From: RYN-230 sp963711705
GTDB taxonomy: Bacteria > Actinomycetota > Actinomycetes > Streptosporangiales > Streptosporangiaceae
Direction: 5' to 3'
Length of the DNA stretch: 64,000 bases
Assembly: GCA_963711705.1 (NCBI GenBank)
Contig: CAVQFM010000014.1
Coordinates: forward strand, 186,001-250,000
Shown: positions 9,720 through 17,878 of the stretch, piece after piece
Numbering within the stretch: the stretch's first letter is position 1
Layout: every line of letters starts with the position of its first letter
Program-made: the position numbers and the translations under genes
The notes under the pieces: model-generated
Database searches by the model: none
What the model was told of the DNA's origin: nothing
Seen by the model: only the letters and a program-made list of their open reading frames with translations

Positions 9720-9727
9720 TTTCGAAA
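9720..9727. promoter_or_regulatory. Candidate LacI operator, TTTCGAAA copy 2
   Basis: Second TTTCGAAA core, in AAGTTTCGAAAACC, 118 bases downstream of copy 1 and upstream of the plus-strand operon. Two matching palindromes in one divergent control region support regulation of both transcripts by the LacI protein at 8565-9581, possibly with looping. Confidence 0.5.
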
Positions 9728-9832
9728 ACCAGCTTGCGGCCGTCGGGTGCGACGCGCAGGCGGCCGCCGGGGGACGTGATGAGCAAGCTGCCACCGAAGG
9801 ACATGACGAGCGGACTGCCGCCGGGGCACGCG

Positions 9833-10570
9833 ATGACCGGCAACCCGCCCGCCTTGCAGCTGTACACGGTCCGCGAGCAGCTGGCGGCCGGCCGCGCGGG
9901 CACCCTGCGGCAGATCGCCGCCCTGGGCTACCGCGCGGTGGAACCGTTCAACGTGCTCGATGACCCCGGCGGGCTGGCCGCCGATCTGGCCGCGGCCGGG
10001 CTGGCGGTGTGCAGCCTGCACGCGGCGCCCACGGCCGATCAGGCCGAGGCGGTGATCCGCGCCGCGAGGGCCCTCGGCACCGACACGGTGATCGTCCCGT
10101 ACCTGCCGCCCGCCGCCTTTGCCGACGCGGACGGCGTGCGGGCGGTGGCCGCCGGGCTGAACGGCATGGCCGCCCGGCTGGCCGGCCATGGCCTGCGGCT
10201 CGGCTACCACAACCACGACTTCGAGCTGGCCACCGTCGTGCAGGGCCGCCCGGCGCTGGAGGTGCTGGCCGGCGCGCTCGACGACTCGGTGCTGCTCGAA
10301 GTGGACACCTACTGGGCCGCGGTCGGCGGCCAGGACGTGCCCGCGCTGCTCGGCCGGCTCGGCGACCGGGTCCGCTACCTGCACGTCAAGGACGGCCCGG
10401 TGACCAAGGACGACCCGATGACCGCGGTCGGCGCCGGCCGGATGCCGGTGGCCGAGATCCTGGCCGCGGGCCGGGCCGCGGAATGGCACGTGGTCGAGCT
10501 CGACTGGTGCGCCACCGACATGATGACCGCCATCGCCGACAGCCTGACCTGGCTGGCCGGCCGTGACTGA
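9833..10570 (+). CDS. Sugar phosphate isomerase/epimerase-like TIM-barrel protein
   Basis: Xylose-isomerase/AP-endonuclease-2-fold protein, 245 residues from ATG 9833, where homology begins (PPALQLYTVREQLAAG). In-frame starts also exist at 9734, 9779 and 9803; none has a clearly better ribosome site. Markers are ALGYRAVEPFNVL near the N-terminus, GLRLGYHNHDFEL (probable metal ligands), VLLEVDTYWAAVGG, RYLHVKDG and a final Glu in HVVELDW. Such proteins isomerise, epimerise or cleave keto-sugars or inositol derivatives using a divalent metal. It is the first gene of an operon with two Gfo/Idh oxidoreductases and a second isomerase, and its end overlaps the next start by 8 bases. Confidence 0.82.
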   Translation: MTGNPPALQLYTVREQLAAGRAGTLRQIAALGYRAVEPFNVLDDPGGLAADLAAAGLAVCSLHAAPTADQAEAVIRAARALGTDTVIVPYLPPAAFADADGVRAVAAGLNGMAARLAGHGLRLGYHNHDFELATVVQGRPALEVLAGALDDSVLLEVDTYWAAVGGQDVPALLGRLGDRVRYLHVKDGPVTKDDPMTAVGAGRMPVAEILAAGRAAEWHVVELDWCATDMMTAIADSLTWLAGRD

Positions 10571-11690
10571 GCACGGGCTGGCCCGGCCGGTGGGGGTGGC
10601 GGTGGTCGGCTGCGGCACGATCAGCCACGAGTACCTGCGCAACCTGACGTCCTTCGCCGACCTGCGGGTGCTGCTGTGCGCCGACCTGGACCCCGCGCGG
10701 GCCAAGGCGCAGGCCGCGCGGTACGGCGTGCCGGAAGCCGGCGACACCGCGGCCGCCCTGGCGCACCCGGACGTGGAGCTGATCGTCAACCTGACCGTGC
10801 CGGCCGCACACGCCGCGGTCACCCAGCAGGCCCTGGCCGCGGGCAAGCACGTCTGGACCGAGAAACCGCTGGCCACCGACAGCGCCACCGGCCAGCGGCT
10901 GCTGGCCGGGGCGGCCCGGGCCGGGCTGCGGATCGGCTGTGCCCCGGATACCACGCTGGGCGCGGGGCTGCAGACCGCGCGGCGGCTGGTCCGGGCGGGC
11001 GCCATCGGCGTGCCGCAGACCGGGCTGGCGCTGCTGCAGGATCCCGGGCCGGACCGCTGGCATACCGATCCCGAGTTCCTGTTCCAGCCGGGTGCGGGCC
11101 CACTGTTCGACATGGGGCCCTACTACCTGGCCGCGCTGGCCACGCTGTTCGGCCCGGCCGAGCAGGTCGCGGCGATCGGCCGGCGGGGCCGCGACCAGCG
11201 GGTGATCCGCCGCGGGCCGCGGGCCGGGACCGCGTTCGCCGTGGCCGTGCCGACCCACGTGGCCGCGCTGGTCGGTTACGCGCAGGGGCCCGCGGCCACG
11301 CTGGTGCTCAGCTTCGACTCGCCGCTGCGGCGGCACGGCTTCCTGGAGATCACCGGCACCGAGGCCACGCTGGCGCTGCCCGACCCCAACCGGTTCGACG
11401 GCGAGATCCGGATCCGGCCCACCGGCAGCGACGGCTGGACCAGCATCCCGGCGGCCGGGGCCACCGCCGGGCGCGGCCTCGGGGTGCTGGACCTGGCCCG
11501 CGCCGTGCGGGCCGGGGTCCCGCACCGTGCCCCCGGCGAGCTGGCCCTGCACGTGCTAGAAACCATGGAGGCCATCGCCCGGTCGGCCGGCGCGGGCACG
11601 TTCGAGCCGGTGCGGACCACGTTCGCCATCCCGGACCTGCTGGCCGCGGACTGGGATCCGCACCCAAGCACCAGGCTGGAGGCCACGTGA
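10563..11690 (+). CDS. Gfo/Idh/MocA-family oxidoreductase (1)
   Basis: NAD(P)-dependent sugar or inositol dehydrogenase-like protein, 375 residues. The Rossmann loop is GVAVVGCGTISHEY (residues 11-24) and the family signature EKPLATDSATG begins at E100, whose Lys101 is the usual catalytic lysine. The second half is the alpha/beta C-terminal domain with FDMGPYYLAALATLFGP, a helix placed where many members carry the substrate-contacting Asp-x3-His; here the His position is Tyr (DMGPYY). GTG 10563 overlaps the preceding stop, so translation is coupled. Substrate unknown; the operon context points to oxidation of a sugar or glycoside to a keto form. Confidence 0.88.
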   Translation: MTEHGLARPVGVAVVGCGTISHEYLRNLTSFADLRVLLCADLDPARAKAQAARYGVPEAGDTAAALAHPDVELIVNLTVPAAHAAVTQQALAAGKHVWTEKPLATDSATGQRLLAGAARAGLRIGCAPDTTLGAGLQTARRLVRAGAIGVPQTGLALLQDPGPDRWHTDPEFLFQPGAGPLFDMGPYYLAALATLFGPAEQVAAIGRRGRDQRVIRRGPRAGTAFAVAVPTHVAALVGYAQGPAATLVLSFDSPLRRHGFLEITGTEATLALPDPNRFDGEIRIRPTGSDGWTSIPAAGATAGRGLGVLDLARAVRAGVPHRAPGELALHVLETMEAIARSAGAGTFEPVRTTFAIPDLLAADWDPHPSTRLEAT

Positions 11691-12859
11691 CCGAGCAGGC
11701 AGACCGGCCTGGGCTGGGCGTGGGCATGGTCGGCTACGCGTTCATGGGCGCGGCCCACTCGCAGGCCTGGCGGACCGCGCCGCACGTGTTCGACCTGCCA
11801 CTGCGGCCGGTCATGGCGGTGCTGTGCGGCCGGGACGGCGCGGCCGCGGCGGCCGCCGCCCGCCGCTACGGCTGGGCCAGCGCGGAGACCGACTGGCGCG
11901 CCCTGCTGGACCGCGCCGACGTGCAGCTGGTCAACGTGTGCACGCCGGGCGGCTCGCACGCCGAGATCTCGATCGCCGCGCTGGACGCGGGCAAGCACGT
12001 GCTGTGCGAGAAACCGCTGGCCAACACCGTGGCCGAGGCGGAAGCCATGGCGGCCGCCGCCGAGCGGGCCCGGGCCCGCGGCATCCGCGCGATGACCGGC
12101 TTCAACTACCGCCGGGTGCCCGCGCTGGCGCTGGCCCGGCAGCTGGTGGCGGCGGGCCGGATCGGCGCGATCCGGCACGTCCGCGCCTGCTACCTGCAGG
12201 ACTGGCTGGTGGACCCGGAGTTCCCGCTGACCTGGCGGCTGCAGGCGGGCCAGGCCGGTTCGGGGGCCCTGGGCGACCTGGGTGCGCACCTGGTGGACCT
12301 GGCCCAGTACCTCACCGGGGAGCTGATCACCGGCGTCTCGGCCGTCACCGAGACGTTCGTGACCGAGCGCCCGCTGGCGGGCGGGGCCGGCACCGGCCCG
12401 GTGACCGTGGACGACGCCGCACTGTTCACCGCGCGGCTCGGCCCGGGCACCGTGGCCAGCTTCGAGGCCACCCGGTTCGCCACCGGCCGGAAGAACGCGC
12501 TGCGCATCGAGCTCAACGGCGACCGCGGCAGCCTCGCCTTCGATCTGGAACGCCTGAACGAGCTCGAGTTCACCGAACGGGCCGTTAAGGAAAGTGAAGG
12601 GGGGTTCCGGCGGATCCTGGTCACCGAGCCGGACCATCCGTACCTGGCCGCCTGGTGGCCGCCGGGGCACGTGCTGGGCTGGGAACACACCTTCACGCAC
12701 CAGGTCCGCGACCTGGTCACGGCGATCGCCGAGGGCCGCGACCCGGAGCCCTCGTTCGCCGACGGGCTGCAGGTGCAGCGGGTGCTGGCCGCGGTGGCCG
12801 GCAGCGCCGCGCACGGCAGCCAGTGGACGCCAGTCCCCTGCCCGTCCGGTAAGCCTTAA
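11687..12859 (+). CDS. Gfo/Idh/MocA-family oxidoreductase (2)
   Basis: Second oxidoreductase of the operon, 390 residues from GTG 11687, which overlaps the previous stop as GTGA and follows GGAGGCCAC. The Rossmann segment is GVGMVGYAFMGAAHSQAW (residues 11-28) and the EKP signature is at 108-110 (CEKPLANTVAEAEA). Near residue 200 it has GDLGAHLVDLAQYL, which keeps the Asp/His pair (GxHxxD) that the first oxidoreductase lacks. This suggests the two enzymes have different substrates or that one is specialised. The C-terminal TFTHQVRDLVTAIAEGRDPEPSFADGL is typical. Cytoplasmic, NAD(P)-dependent. Confidence 0.9.
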   Translation: MTEQADRPGLGVGMVGYAFMGAAHSQAWRTAPHVFDLPLRPVMAVLCGRDGAAAAAAARRYGWASAETDWRALLDRADVQLVNVCTPGGSHAEISIAALDAGKHVLCEKPLANTVAEAEAMAAAAERARARGIRAMTGFNYRRVPALALARQLVAAGRIGAIRHVRACYLQDWLVDPEFPLTWRLQAGQAGSGALGDLGAHLVDLAQYLTGELITGVSAVTETFVTERPLAGGAGTGPVTVDDAALFTARLGPGTVASFEATRFATGRKNALRIELNGDRGSLAFDLERLNELEFTERAVKESEGGFRRILVTEPDHPYLAAWWPPGHVLGWEHTFTHQVRDLVTAIAEGRDPEPSFADGLQVQRVLAAVAGSAAHGSQWTPVPCPSGKP

Positions 12860-12878
12860 CGGAAACCTCCCGGAGCTG

Positions 12879-13902
12879 ATGATGTCCCGACCGTTCACGT
12901 TGTTCACCGGCCAGTGGGCCGACCTGCCGCTGGATGAAGTGGCCCGGCGGGCCCGGGACTGGGGCTACGACGGGCTGGAGCTGGCCTGCTGGGGCGATCA
13001 CTTCGAGGTGGACCGGGCGCTGCACGAGGACGGCTACCTGGCGGGCCGGCGACGCGCTGCTGGCCAAGTACGGCCTGCGCTGCTGGGCCATCTCCAACCA
13101 CCTGATCGGCCAGGCTGTCTGCGACCATCCCATCGACGAGCGGCACCGCGGCATCCTCCCCCCGCGGATCTGGGGCGATGGGGAGCCGGAAGGGGTCCGG
13201 CAGCGGGCGGCCGCGGAGCTGGCCGACACCGCGCGGGCCGCGGCCGCGTTCGGCGTGGACACCGTGATCGGGTTCACCGGGTCGTCGATCTGGCACCTGG
13301 TGGCGATGTTCCCGCCGGTGCCGCCGGAGATGATCGAGCGGGGCTACGCGGACTTCGCCGAGCGGTGGAACCCGATCCTGGACGTGTTCGACGCCGAGGG
13401 AGTGCGGTTCGCGCACGAGGTGCACCCGAGCGAGATCGCCTACGACTTCTGGACCACCCAGCGCGCGCTGGACGCGGTCGGCCGGCGGCCCGCGTTCGGC
13501 CTGAACTTCGACCCCAGTCACTTCGTGTGGCAGGACCTGGACCCGGTGGCGTTCCTGGCCGCCTACCCAGACCGGATCTACCACGTGGACTGCAAGGAAG
13601 CCCGCAAGCGGCTAGACGGGCGGAACGGCCGCCTCGGCTCGCACCTCCCCTGGGGCGACCCCCGCCGCGGCTGGGACTTCGTCTCGGCGGGGCGCGGGGA
13701 CATCGACTGGGAAAGCGTGTTCCGGATGCTGAACAGCATCGGCTACCGCGGCCCGGTCTCGGTCGAATGGGAGGACGCGGGCATGGACCGGCTGACGGGC
13801 GCCGCCGAGGCCGTGGCGTACCTTCGCCGGTTCAACTTCGACCCCGCGCAGACGGCTTTCGACACGGCCTTCCGCCGTGACGCGCCAGATCCGGCAGGCT
13901 GA
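12879..13902 (+). CDS. Sugar phosphate isomerase/epimerase-like protein (2), frameshifted
   Basis: About 340 residues from ATG 12879 (second ATG at 12882) with a CGGAG ribosome site. Xylose-isomerase-like TIM barrel: WGYDGLELACWGDHFEV, then RFAHEVHPSEIAYDF, FGLNFDPSHFVWQ, YHVDCKEAR and VSVEWED supply the usual Glu/His/Asp metal set. One extra G near 13047 shifts the frame after YLAG; deleting it gives LAGRDALLAKYGLRCWAISNHL. It is the last gene of the LacI-controlled operon. A larger, different member of the fold than the first gene, so the pair probably performs two steps. Its final 160 bases overlap the antisense ATPase gene. Confidence 0.85.
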
Positions 13903-14540
13903 CCGGGGCTCCGGCTCGGTCGTCCTGGCCGGGTCCGGCCTGGCTCGGGGTCCTGGAGCATGTCCAGGTGGCTGGCCAGCGCGCTGGCCGTCGGCTCGGT
14001 GATCATCTCGGCCGGCCCCGACCCGTTCCTGGGCGCGGCCCACCACTGCCGGGTCCACGGCCCGAACCAGGTGTGCCAGTCGGCGTAGCGCTCCCGCAGC
14101 TCGGCCGTCTTGGCCTGGAAGGCCAGTTCGGGGAACAGCGGGCAGGGGGCTTCCGGCGCATCTTCCGAGCCGGGCACGAACTCGGCCCAGACGACCCGGC
14201 CGCGGTGGTCGCCGTCGGCGCCGCACCGGGTGCTCAGCCGGGCCAGCACATCGAGCCCGTGCTCGGTGTCCTCGTCCCCGGCCGCACGGGGGCGACACGG
14301 CTCGCTGTCCGCGCCGGTGTCCGCGACCGAGACCCGGATGGTCAGCCCCACCCAGGTCACCTCGGCCGCGAAGTAGCCGTCCTGGCCGCTGGTGGTGTGC
14401 TGGATCGCGTTCGTGGCCAGTTCGGTGGCGCAGCACACGATGTCGTCCCGGCCGGGATGATCAGCGAGCAGCACGCCGACCAACATGCCGACCTGGGGGA
14501 TCTGGTCTTCCTGGCCGGGGAAGACCCGGCACCATCTCAC
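13743..14540 (-). CDS. RsbW-like ATPase domain fused to a WHxW small-protein domain
   Basis: 265 residues if read to the stop at 13743; the start is GTG 14538-14540 with a weak ribosome site. Residues about 5-120 form an HATPase_c_2 (anti-sigma-factor kinase-like) domain: CCATELATNAIQHT is the N-box and VADTGADSE the G1-like motif, while the G2 region (GLDVLARLSTRCG) lacks the usual GxGL. Residues about 145-195 read LRERYADWHTWFGPWTRQWW, the WHxW module seen alone at 3410-3625. The last 70 residues are low-complexity and antisense to the preceding isomerase gene, so the natural stop may lie earlier. Probably a regulator of sigma-factor or XRE signalling. Confidence 0.65.
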   Translation of the reverse strand: MRWCRVFPGQEDQIPQVGMLVGVLLADHPGRDDIVCCATELATNAIQHTTSGQDGYFAAEVTWVGLTIRVSVADTGADSEPCRPRAAGDEDTEHGLDVLARLSTRCGADGDHRGRVVWAEFVPGSEDAPEAPCPLFPELAFQAKTAELRERYADWHTWFGPWTRQWWAAPRNGSGPAEMITEPTASALASHLDMLQDPEPGRTRPGRPSRSPGQPAGSGASRRKAVSKAVCAGSKLNRRRYATASAAPVSRSMPASSHSTETGPR

Positions 14541-14785
14541 GGGGTGCCCAGGATGGTGCGCGGGTACCGGGCGCGGGCGGAGCGGGTGCCAGGCCCGGCC
14601 TGGCGGGGGCTGCTGGAACGAGTCATACTTTCCGGATACCAGGCCTAACGCCGTGTGTCGAGAGTGCCCTCTACCTGCGGATACTGCGACGATACCGCCA
14701 CGTTACCGTCGGCCCGGGCCCGCCGGGAAGCTTCCCCGCTGACACGCTGACCGCCCCCGCTCCGGCCGGCACTGGCCTGCTGCGG

Positions 14786-15175
14786 AATGGGGGAAAGGAT
14801 TGGATCTCGCCCCGGCTGGCCTACATCTTCGCCACTGACGACGCCGCGGACCGGCCCGGTCTGAGCGCTCAGGAAACGCGTGCGCTGCAGCTTTACGCCA
14901 CCGGTATGCCGATGAAGTCGGTGGCCCGGCGGATGTGCATTAGTGAAGAGACAGCAAAGCAGTATGTGGGCCGGGTGCGGGAGAAGTACTCCCGCGCCGG
15001 GCGCGCCGCGCCGACTAAATTGGAGCTGTACTATCGAGCCGTCGAGGACGGGCATCTCCCCCTCACCCTTAACCGCGGACCCCCCCTCCCGGCGACCGGG
15101 GTGTCAGGAGATACCCGTCCTCGACTCATCGATACGGAAAAGGATCTTAAGCCGGCTGGGCAGCGCTTGTCATGA
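14786..15175 (+). pseudogene. LuxR/NarL-type DNA-binding domain lacking its receiver
   Basis: The frame reads WISPRLAYIFATDDA, then GLSAQETRALQLYATGMPMK and SVARRMCISEETAKQYVGRV, ending REKYSRAGRAAPTKLELYYRAVEDGHL. This is the C-terminal half of an actinobacterial LuxR-like response regulator. The frame stays open back to about 14640, but no receiver domain, start codon or ribosome site precedes the conserved part. The gap to the opposite-strand ATPase gene (about 250 bases) is too short for one. An internal ATG at 14906 would give an 89-residue HTH-only protein. Either an N-terminally truncated pseudogene or a stand-alone HTH protein. Confidence 0.5.
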
Positions 15176-15813
15176 CCCCTCCTCGGGGGTCACATGACTC
15201 GCCATTCAGCCGCCCTTTCCGCCGGGTAATCCCAGCTCAGCCGCGGGCCAGGTAACCCTCGGCCGGGCTGGCGTACGCCGGAGGCGAATAGTCCGCCCAT
15301 ATCCGGCGGCGGCGGGGCGGGCCCGGCGAGCACGGCGGCCAGGCCGAGGTGCGGCCAGTGGCGGCCGCCGGCCACAGCGCGGCCACCTGCGCGGCGGCCT
15401 GCTGTTCCGCGGTGACGCCAGTGCGCGCAGGTGCGGTGGACGACCACGCACTGGAAGCCCGCCCTGATGTGCTGGCCTTCACCAGCGAACCGTTCACCCG
15501 GGACGTTGCAGGTCATCGGCCTGGTCACCACACGGCTGAGCCGGCGTGCTCCCGGGCAGCAGTTCGGCATCTTCACCCGGCTCTGCCACGTGGACCTGCG
15601 GGGACGCTCGCGGAATGGGTGTGCCGGGTGCCAGTGAATATGCAGATCAGCCGCGATCCAGCCGCGCTGCGGACCTTGTCCCGCCGGTCTGGGCCGGCCG
15701 GCGGCCGGCGCGGCTCGGCCGGCCGATCGGGGACCTGACGATGGCATCAACGGATTGTAAATAACCAACGAGGATGGAAGACTTAGGCCTTTACTGCCTC
15801 CGCCGGAGAAACG
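15176..15813. other. 640-base stretch without a convincing gene
   Basis: Several open frames cross this stretch on both strands, but none shows a recognisable domain, a ribosome site with a start, or consistent codon preference. The last 60 bases before the XRE gene are AT-richer and probably contain its promoter. It may be decayed coding DNA, since it follows a truncated LuxR gene. Confidence 0.4.
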
Positions 15814-16749
15814 ATGTCAGCCAGCCTCGGGCCACAGCGCCCGGTCGGCGTGCTGCGTGGCCTGACTGAAGGGTCAGCCGGCGACCCGGCCGCTTATTCC
15901 GGCGGGCCAACGGCCCTGCGTATCGCGCTGGGCAGCCAGCTGCGCCGGCTGCGCGAAGCGAATGGCATCACCCGCGAAGCGGCCGGCGAGGTGATCCGTT
16001 CGTCGGCCTCCAAGATCAGCCGTCTGGAACTCGGCCGGGTCAGCATCAAGACCCGGGATCTGGCTGACCTGCTCACGCTGTACGGGGTGACCGGGGAGCA
16101 GGAGCGGGCCGACGTGCTCACGCTGGCCCGCGAGGCGGCCAAGCCGGGCTGGTGGCACCAGTACGGCGAACTGCTGCCTGGCTGGTTCGAGTTCTACATC
16201 GGCCTGGAGGCGGCCGCGTCCCGGATCCGGTGTTACGAGGTGCAGTTCGTGCCTGGCCTGCTGCAGACCCGGGACTACGCGCGGGCTGTGATCGAGACGG
16301 GCAATCCGGGCGCGTCCGCGGATGAGATCGACCGGCGGGTCAGCCTGCGGATGAAGCGCCAGCAACTGCTCGACCCCCAGGGTGGGGTGAAGCTGTGGGC
16401 CGTGGTGGATGAGGCCGCGCTGCGCCGCCGGATCGGCAGGCCCGGGGTGATGGAAGCACAGCTGGACCAGCTCATCGAGCTGTCCGCGCACCCGGCGGTC
16501 ACGCTGCACGTCGTGCCGCTGTCGGCCGGCTATCACGCGGCCGCGGCTGGCGCGTTCAGCATCCTCCGGTTCGCCGCCCCGGAGCTGCCCGACGTGGTCT
16601 ACCTGGAGCAGCTGACCAGCGCGCTGTACCTGGACAAGCGCCGGGACGTGGACCACTACTCGGCCGTGATGGACCAGCTGTGCGTGCAGGCGGAGCGGCG
16701 GCACGGGACGGTCGAGCTGCTCAGCCAGGTCCGCCGCCGGATGGACTGA
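15814..16749 (+). CDS. XRE-family regulator with DUF5753 domain (WhiJ-like) 1
   Basis: 311 residues: an N-terminal helix-turn-helix (LRIALGSQLRRLREANGITR, then EAAGEVIRSSASKISRLELG, about residues 34-75) and a C-terminal DUF5753 effector-like domain (about 110-300). The latter includes GWWHQYGELLPGWFEFYIGL, VPGLLQTRDYARAVI and DVVYLEQLTSALYLD. These proteins are paralogues of Streptomyces WhiJ and usually pair with a DUF397 protein and an RsbW-like ATPase. No DUF397 gene adjoins this copy. The start is GTG 15814 with an upstream CGGAGAAAC. Cytoplasmic, DNA-binding; it may control development or a toxin-antitoxin-like pair. Confidence 0.88.
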   Translation: MSASLGPQRPVGVLRGLTEGSAGDPAAYSGGPTALRIALGSQLRRLREANGITREAAGEVIRSSASKISRLELGRVSIKTRDLADLLTLYGVTGEQERADVLTLAREAAKPGWWHQYGELLPGWFEFYIGLEAAASRIRCYEVQFVPGLLQTRDYARAVIETGNPGASADEIDRRVSLRMKRQQLLDPQGGVKLWAVVDEAALRRRIGRPGVMEAQLDQLIELSAHPAVTLHVVPLSAGYHAAAAGAFSILRFAAPELPDVVYLEQLTSALYLDKRRDVDHYSAVMDQLCVQAERRHGTVELLSQVRRRMD

Positions 16750-16832
16750 CCGCTCCTCCGCGCTGCCCTGGCCACCAGCCGGGCCGCCCGTTCCAGGAAG
16801 CCCTGGCTGGCCCGGGCATCAGCCCACGCGCC

Positions 16833-16859
16833 TGTCACAGCGGGACGCGCTGCCTCGTC
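16833..16859 (+). promoter_or_regulatory. ECF41-type promoter of the epimerase-sigma operon
   Basis: TGTCACA (16833-16839) and CGTC (16856-16859) are separated by exactly 16 bases. This matches the published ECF41 consensus TGTCACA-N16-CGTC. It lies 57 bases upstream of the epimerase ATG, and the ECF41 sigma gene is the second gene of the operon, so autoregulation is expected. Confidence 0.85.
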
Positions 16860-16915
16860 ACAGAGATCGCCCCGGTCAGCAACGGGCCGGGCGCCGCAAC
16901 CTGGAAGGAGCAGTC

Positions 16916-17878
16916 ATGCGGATCTTTGTGGCCGGCGGGACCGGGGTGATCGGGCAGCAGTTGCTGCCCCGGCTGGTGGCCGAGGGGCACCAGGTCACCG
17001 CGACCACCCGGAACCCGGGCCGGACCGGGCAGCTGCGCGCGCTGGGCGCCGAGCCGGTAATCCTGGACGGGCTGGACGGGGTGGCCGTGGGAGAGGCACT
17101 CGCCCGGGCCGAGCCCGAAGTAGTCATTCACCAGATGACGGCGCTGGCCGGGGCCGGGCTGGGCAACCTGCGCAAGTGGGACCGCGAGTTCGCCGTCACC
17201 AATCAGCTGCGTACCGCAGGCACCGACCACCTGCTGGCCGGGGCGCGGGCCGCGGGCGCCCGGCGGTTCATCGCGCAGAGCTACGCGGGCTGGCCGGGAG
17301 ACCGGGGCGGCCGCCCGGTCCAGGATGAAGGGGACCCGCTCGACGCGCATCCGCCTGCCGGGCAGCGCGAGAGCATGGCGGCGATCCGGCACGTGGAGCA
17401 GGCCGTCCCGGCCGCGGCGCCGATGGAAGGCATCGTGCTGCGGTACGGCTCCCTGTACGGGCTGGGGGCCAGCGACGAGTTCTTCGACCTGCTCCGCAAG
17501 CGGGCCGCGCCGATCCTCGGCAGCGGCGCGGGCATCTGGTCGTTCCTGCACGTCACCGACGCGGCCTCGGCCACCGCCGCCGCGGTCGGGCGGGGCGCGC
17601 CGGGGATCTATAACGTGGTGGATGACGAGCCAGCCGCCGTGGCCGAATGGCTGCCGTTCCTGGCCCAGGCGCTCGGGGCCAAGCCGCCCCGCCGGGTGCC
17701 GCTGTGGCTGGGCCGGCTGGCCGCTGGTGAGGTAGGAGTGTCGATGATGACGCAGATCCGTGGCTGCTCGAACGCCAAGGCCAAGCGGGAACTCGGCTGG
17801 CAGCTGGCCTGGCCCAGCTGGCGGCAGGGCTTCCAGCATGGGCTGGCCCCCTCGGCGACCGCCCCGGCCGATGCCTAG
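16916..17878 (+). CDS. NAD-dependent epimerase/dehydratase (ECF41-associated)
   Basis: Extended short-chain dehydrogenase/reductase, 320 residues, start ATG 16916 with AAGGAG seven bases upstream. The nucleotide-binding loop is FVAGGTGVIGQQL (residues 4-16). The usual Tyr-x3-Lys is not clear: the region reads RFIAQSYAGWPGDRGG. Later markers are VLRYGSLYGLGA and YNVVDDEPAAVAEW. It belongs to the epimerase class of the carboxymuconolactone decarboxylase/oxidoreductase/epimerase (COE) genes that accompany ECF41 sigma factors. It overlaps the sigma gene by 8 bases and lies behind the ECF41 promoter, so it is probably a target of that sigma factor. Substrate unknown. Confidence 0.88.
   Translation: MRIFVAGGTGVIGQQLLPRLVAEGHQVTATTRNPGRTGQLRALGAEPVILDGLDGVAVGEALARAEPEVVIHQMTALAGAGLGNLRKWDREFAVTNQLRTAGTDHLLAGARAAGARRFIAQSYAGWPGDRGGRPVQDEGDPLDAHPPAGQRESMAAIRHVEQAVPAAAPMEGIVLRYGSLYGLGASDEFFDLLRKRAAPILGSGAGIWSFLHVTDAASATAAAVGRGAPGIYNVVDDEPAAVAEWLPFLAQALGAKPPRRVPLWLGRLAAGEVGVSMMTQIRGCSNAKAKRELGWQLAWPSWRQGFQHGLAPSATAPADA

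Noticed and set aside
15190..15768. Minus-strand 192-codon open frame in the gap before the XRE gene
   Set aside because: Composition shifts between frames, no family motif, no ribosome site; not supported as a gene.
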